Shown here: piece after piece, positions 63,489 through 64,000 of the stretch
Position numbering within the stretch: position 1 is the stretch's first letter
Layout of the letters: the number at the start of each line of letters is the position of its first letter
DNA from: Chitinophagales bacterium
GTDB lineage: Bacteria; Bacteroidota; Bacteroidia; Chitinophagales; Chitinophagaceae
Assembly: GCA_017303335.1 (NCBI GenBank)
Contig: JAFLBK010000001.1
Location: forward strand, 1,183,001 to 1,247,000
Direction: 5' to 3'
Length of the DNA: 64,000 bases
Program-made: the position numbers and the translations under genes
Notes under the pieces: model-generated
Told to the model about the DNA's origin: nothing
What the model saw: only the letters and a program-made list of their open reading frames with translations
The model's database searches: none

Positions 63489-64000
63489 ATGGCACAGAAG
63501 CTATATGCCTTGCTGGTAGGCATTAATGATTATCCCGACGGCAATCAGTTGAAGGGTTGTGAAAATGATGTGGAAGCGATGAAGGAATACCTGAAAGGCT
63601 ATTATCCCGAAGGGGAAGATGCTGATACATATATCCGGGCTCTTGTCAATACCGAGGCAAACAGGGAGAATATCATTGCGCATTTCCTGGAACATTTCCG
63701 TGCAGCCGGCGATGGCGACATGGCGCTTTTTTATTACAGCGGCCATGGTGACTCTTTTAACAGGCCTCCGCAATTATTTGATCCGGGAGGCAGTGATCTG
63801 TGCCAGAGCCTTGTTTGCCATTATGCACCCGGAAAAAGGGCGGATATAGCCGACAAAGAGTTGGGAGCGATGATTCATGATGTTACAACAGGGAAGGACG
63901 TTTTCTTTTTGGCGATCACCGATTGCTGTCATTCCGGAACAATAACCAGGAATGATGAAGCAAACACAAGGGCCTTTAAAAATGAAACCGGGGCCCCGTA
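63489..64000 (+). CDS. caspase family (peptidase C14) protein, 3' end outside window
   Basis: The N-terminal 170 residues of a caspase-like protein, cut by the window end. It starts MAQKLYALLVGINDYPDGNQLKGCENDV, the typical metacaspase-like first strand, and has the catalytic dyad: His in LFYYSGHGDSF and Cys in LAITDCCHSGT (second Cys of the pair). Such proteases cleave after Arg/Lys or Asp and serve in bacterial stress, death or defence pathways. A further C-terminal domain is likely. Upstream, TATTTTCG is a -7-like box. Confidence 0.88.
   Translation, partial: MAQKLYALLVGINDYPDGNQLKGCENDVEAMKEYLKGYYPEGEDADTYIRALVNTEANRENIIAHFLEHFRAAGDGDMALFYYSGHGDSFNRPPQLFDPGGSDLCQSLVCHYAPGKRADIADKELGAMIHDVTTGKDVFFLAITDCCHSGTITRNDEANTRAFKNETGAP

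Overview
The window looks like chromosomal DNA of a Bacteroidota species, most likely of the Chitinophagaceae. Host genes have a balanced to slightly GC-rich composition. Several start just downstream of the Bacteroidota -7 promoter box TAnnTTTG, often in the local form TACCTTTGCGGC. There are secreted proteins, lipoproteins, a lamin-tail protein with an FlgD-like C-terminus, and TPR-type histidine kinases typical of the group. I saw no rRNA, tRNA or CRISPR array.

Layout. 1-4.5 kb: end of a MarR regulator, a long acyl-CoA dehydrogenase, small envelope proteins and a self-regulated-looking HTH gene. 4.5-7.1 kb: a visibly AT-rich island with a small divergent gene, a C-protein-like controller preceded by a C-box-like operator, and a large PD-(D/E)XK nuclease-helicase (DUF2075 type). 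7.2-15.7 kb: beta-barrel protein, DUF6934 gene, an ORF6N gene broken by a stop codon, cell-wall amidase, K+ channel, a BNR/sortilin-like propeller gene whose 5' end is frameshifted, and several copies of one interspersed repeat family. 15.7-25.2 kb: SLC13 transporter, AhpD-like protein, a 2-oxoacid:ferredoxin oxidoreductase beta subunit, cupin, asd, lamin-tail protein, PfkB kinase, TsaC/Sua5 and rnhB.

25230-29667 is a complete, AT-rich transposon with 53-bp imperfect terminal inverted repeats (45 of 53 positions match) and an 8-bp target duplication (AAAAAACA). It sits in the divergent promoter region between rnhB and a heme A synthase gene. All six genes read leftward: a small basic protein, a Fic protein, an IS1-family transposase, and a three-gene cassette of a GHKL ATPase, a STAS-like DUF4325 protein and a PIN nuclease. 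This cassette, which resembles a SpoIIAB/SpoIIAA partner switch coupled to an RNase, is my main candidate for an undescribed system.

29.7-39.4 kb: heme A synthase, membrane patatin, diacylglycerol-kinase-like enzyme, FabH, small envelope proteins, CPBP protein and ObgE. 39.4-45.5 kb: a phenylacetate (paa) gene cluster, paaA-lipoprotein-paaB-paaC-paaD-mgtC-paaG-paaI, followed by a four-helix-bundle gene and paaY. paaE lies 9 kb away, behind a TetR gene. Nearly identical 16-bp palindromes lie upstream of paaA and of the TetR gene, so one repressor probably controls both. Between them are a NarL-type two-component pair and a plus-strand operon of FHA-serine protease, Ser/Thr kinase, PP2C phosphatase and second Ser/Thr kinase. 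56.4-64 kb: acyl carrier protein, DUF2461 protein, LigA, a kinase-like protein, an exported amidohydrolase, a NarL-type regulator, a DHp-like helix protein lacking its histidine, and the start of a caspase-family gene that runs off the end.
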